Origin: an uncultured Planctomycetaceae bacterium
Lineage (GTDB): Bacteria > Planctomycetota > Planctomycetia > Pirellulales > JACPPG01
DNA: 7,253 bases
NCBI GenBank assembly: GCA_945957305.1
Contig: CAMFLN010000139.1
Span: 1-7,253, forward strand
Reading direction: 5' to 3'
Under the pieces are notes generated by a model. It was given only the letters and a program-made list of their open reading frames with translations, searched no databases and had not been told where the DNA came from. Position 1 is the stretch's first letter, and each line of letters begins with the position of its first letter. This document shows, piece after piece, positions 6,054 through 7,253 of the stretch. A program made the position numbers and the translations under genes.

Positions 6054-6599
6054 ATGTCGCGGATTGGAAAAAAACCTGTCGCTGTCCCGGCCGGCCTGAA
6101 GGTCGAGGTGGCCCGCCAGCGGATCGCCGTCGAGGGGCCGCTGGGTAAGCTCGATTGGACGTTTCGTCCCGAGGTGGGCGTGGCCTTCGACGAGAAATCG
6201 CGAGAAGTGCAAGTCACGCGCGTCGACGATTCGCGGCAAGCACGCGCCTTGCACGGGCTGGCCCGCGCCATGATTCAAAACATGGTCGAAGGCGTGACCA
6301 AGGGGTATGAAAAAAAGTTGGAGATCGTCGGGGTCGGTTATCTCAGCGCCGTGCAGGGAAATAAGCTGCAACTACGCGTCGGTTTTGCGAACGAAGTTCA
6401 CAAGACGATTCCGACCGGCCTGAAGGTGACGTGCCCCGATCAGACGCATATCGTGATCAAGGGGATCGACAAACAACTGGTCGGCCAGTTTGCCGCCGAA
6501 GTCCGTTCGGTGCGCAAGCCGGAGCCGTACAAGGGTAAGGGAATTCGCTACGACGGCGAGCAAGTCCGCCGCAAGGCTGGTAAGGCTGTAACGAAGTAA
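6054..6599 (+). CDS. rplF: Large-subunit ribosomal protein L6 (uL6)
   Basis: A 181-residue product (E. coli 177). It starts MSRIGKKPVAVPAGLKVEV and shows the two repeated L6 domains: VEGPLGKLDW in the first and VGVGYLSAVQGNKLQLRVG in the second. The ending PEPYKGKGIRYDGEQVRRKAGK is the family RNA-binding signature. L6 lies near the sarcin–ricin loop and the factor-binding site. SD AAAGG (6040–6044) lies 9 nt before the ATG. The stop region repeats ACGAAGTA at 6591–6598 and 6607–6614, a short duplication without obvious role. Confidence 0.97.
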   Translation: MSRIGKKPVAVPAGLKVEVARQRIAVEGPLGKLDWTFRPEVGVAFDEKSREVQVTRVDDSRQARALHGLARAMIQNMVEGVTKGYEKKLEIVGVGYLSAVQGNKLQLRVGFANEVHKTIPTGLKVTCPDQTHIVIKGIDKQLVGQFAAEVRSVRKPEPYKGKGIRYDGEQVRRKAGKAVTK

Positions 6600-6658
6600 G
6601 GTGGCGACGAAGTAGCGGGAGCTAGCCAGCGGCGTGCAGGCAGACAGGTGATAAGCAT

Positions 6659-7027
6659 ATGAACCATCAAAAAACCAATGCTCATCAGCGGACGCGGCGA
6701 CGTTATCGCGTGCGCAACAGCATCAAGAAACATTCCACGCGTCCCCGCTTGGCGGTTTTCCGCAGCCACAAGCATATCCATGCTCAGATTATCGACGACG
6801 AGCGCGGGCAGACGCTGGTGTCGGCCAGCACCGTGCAAAAGGATCTGGCCAGCTCCGTGAAGTACGGCGGCAACAAGGCCGCGGCCCAGGCCATTGGCAA
6901 GGCCATTGCCGAGCGAGCGCTGGCGGCCGGGTTGAAGGACGTTGCCTTCGATCGCCGCGAGTACCAGTATCACGGTCGCGTCGCCGCCCTAGCCGATGCG
7001 GCCCGCGAGGCGGGTTTGAACTTCTAA
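6659..7027 (+). CDS. rplR: Large-subunit ribosomal protein L18 (uL18)
   Basis: A 122-residue product with a basic N-terminus ([13 protein letters not shown]), then [31 protein letters not shown]. The glycine/alanine helix [24 protein letters not shown] follows, and the ending [26 protein letters not shown] matches the conserved FDR…[16 protein letters not shown] signature. L18 binds 5S rRNA and, with L5, attaches it to the 50S central protuberance. SD AGGTGAT (6646–6652) lies 6 nt before the ATG. The gap to rplF is 59 bp. The dipeptide after FDR is RE where many bacteria have GG or GY. Confidence 0.97.
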   Translation: MNHQKTNAHQRTRRRYRVRNSIKKHSTRPRLAVFRSHKHIHAQIIDDERGQTLVSASTVQKDLASSVKYGGNKAAAQAIGKAIAERALAAGLKDVAFDRREYQYHGRVAALADAAREAGLNF

Positions 7028-7053
7028 CGAATTAGCGAATCATTGATTTTCAC

Positions 7054-7073
7054 CGGCGGCGTCCGTGCCGCTG
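7054..7073 (+). other. Small hairpin in the rplR–rpsE spacer
   Basis: CGGCGGC (7054–7060) pairs with GCCGCTG (7067–7073), seven base pairs including one G·U, around a 6-nt loop. No T-run follows, so it is not an intrinsic terminator. It ends 10 nt before the rpsE SD and shares its 3' arm and flank with the segment before rplB. Confidence 0.45.
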
Positions 7074-7095
7074 ATTAAGAACCGGAGAGTACAGC

Positions 7096-7253
7096 GTGTC
7101 GACAAACTCTGGCAACTCGCGCGGTGGCGATCTCGTCGAGAAGGTGGTGCAGATCCGTCGTTGCGCCGCAGTCGTCAAGGGAGGCCGCCGCTTCAGCTTC
7201 TCGGCCATCGTGGTCGTTGGAGTTGGCCGCGGTCGCGTCGGTTGGGGCTATGG
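7096..7253 (+). CDS. rpsE: Small-subunit ribosomal protein S5 (uS5), 5' end only
   Basis: A GTG start at 7096 opens a frame that runs off the right edge after 52 full codons. It reads a short Ser/Asn/Gly leader, then [30 protein letters not shown] and [10 protein letters not shown]. This is the S5 N-terminal double-stranded-RNA-binding domain, including the loop (VVKGGRR) where spectinomycin-resistance changes map in E. coli. SD GGAGAG (7084–7089) lies 6 nt before the GTG, and no ATG in frame is better placed. S5 sits at the mRNA entry site with S3 and S4 and affects accuracy. VVVGVGRGR has Val where the common form is GDG/GNG. Confidence 0.94.
   Translation, partial: MSTNSGNSRGGDLVEKVVQIRRCAAVVKGGRRFSFSAIVVVGVGRGRVGWGY

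Noticed and set aside
7054..7073. The hairpin before rpsE as an intrinsic terminator
   Set aside because: The stem is short and followed by ATTAAGAACC, not a T-run, and the operon continues directly into rpsE.

Overview
This window is a stretch of the bacterial S10–spc ribosomal-protein supercluster. It carries sixteen genes, all on the + strand, in the classical order: rplW (3' end only), rplB, rpsS, rplV, rpsC, rplP, rpmC, rpsQ, rplN, rplX, rplE, rpsN, rpsH, rplF, rplR and rpsE (5' end only). I see no mobile element, tRNA, rRNA, CRISPR array or non-ribosomal gene. The products look GC-rich and bacterial. Spacers of about 60–155 bp between most genes, a Cys4 (C+) S14, a Cys4 zinc ribbon on L24 and the detailed L23/L2/S3 sequences suggest a member of the Planctomycetota, perhaps a Pirellulales-type lineage. 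That assignment is inferred from general family knowledge, not from a search.

Layout: positions 1–3744 are the S10-operon part (L23, L2, S19, L22, S3, L16, L29, S17). Positions 3900–7253 are the spc-operon part (L14, L24, L5, S14, S8, L6, L18, S5). The longest spacer (155 bp, 3745–3899) lies where E. coli splits these two operons, and it holds a plausible but unproven promoter. Translational coupling is visible at rplN/rplX (a 1-nt TGATG overlap), at rpsC/rplP (an unusual 62-nt overlap) and probably at rpsN/rpsH (16-nt gap). The other genes mostly have their own Shine–Dalgarno (SD) sequence after a long, stop-rich spacer.

The proteins assemble the 50S subunit (L23, L2, L22, L16, L29, L14, L24, L5, L6, L18) and the 30S subunit (S19, S3, S17, S14, S8, S5). 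Points of interest: (1) rplB has no ATG/GTG/TTG at its conserved N-terminus, and the codon at the expected start is AGG behind a well-spaced SD. (2) The spacers before rplB and rpsE share a 13-nt identical segment within a similar small-hairpin context. (3) The rpsC tail and the L16 N-terminus are encoded in overlapping frames. (4) The initiation region of rpsN is duplicated. (5) The L22 tunnel loop has Met where E. coli has Arg92. I found no clearly new biological system; this is essentially a housekeeping locus with a few local oddities.
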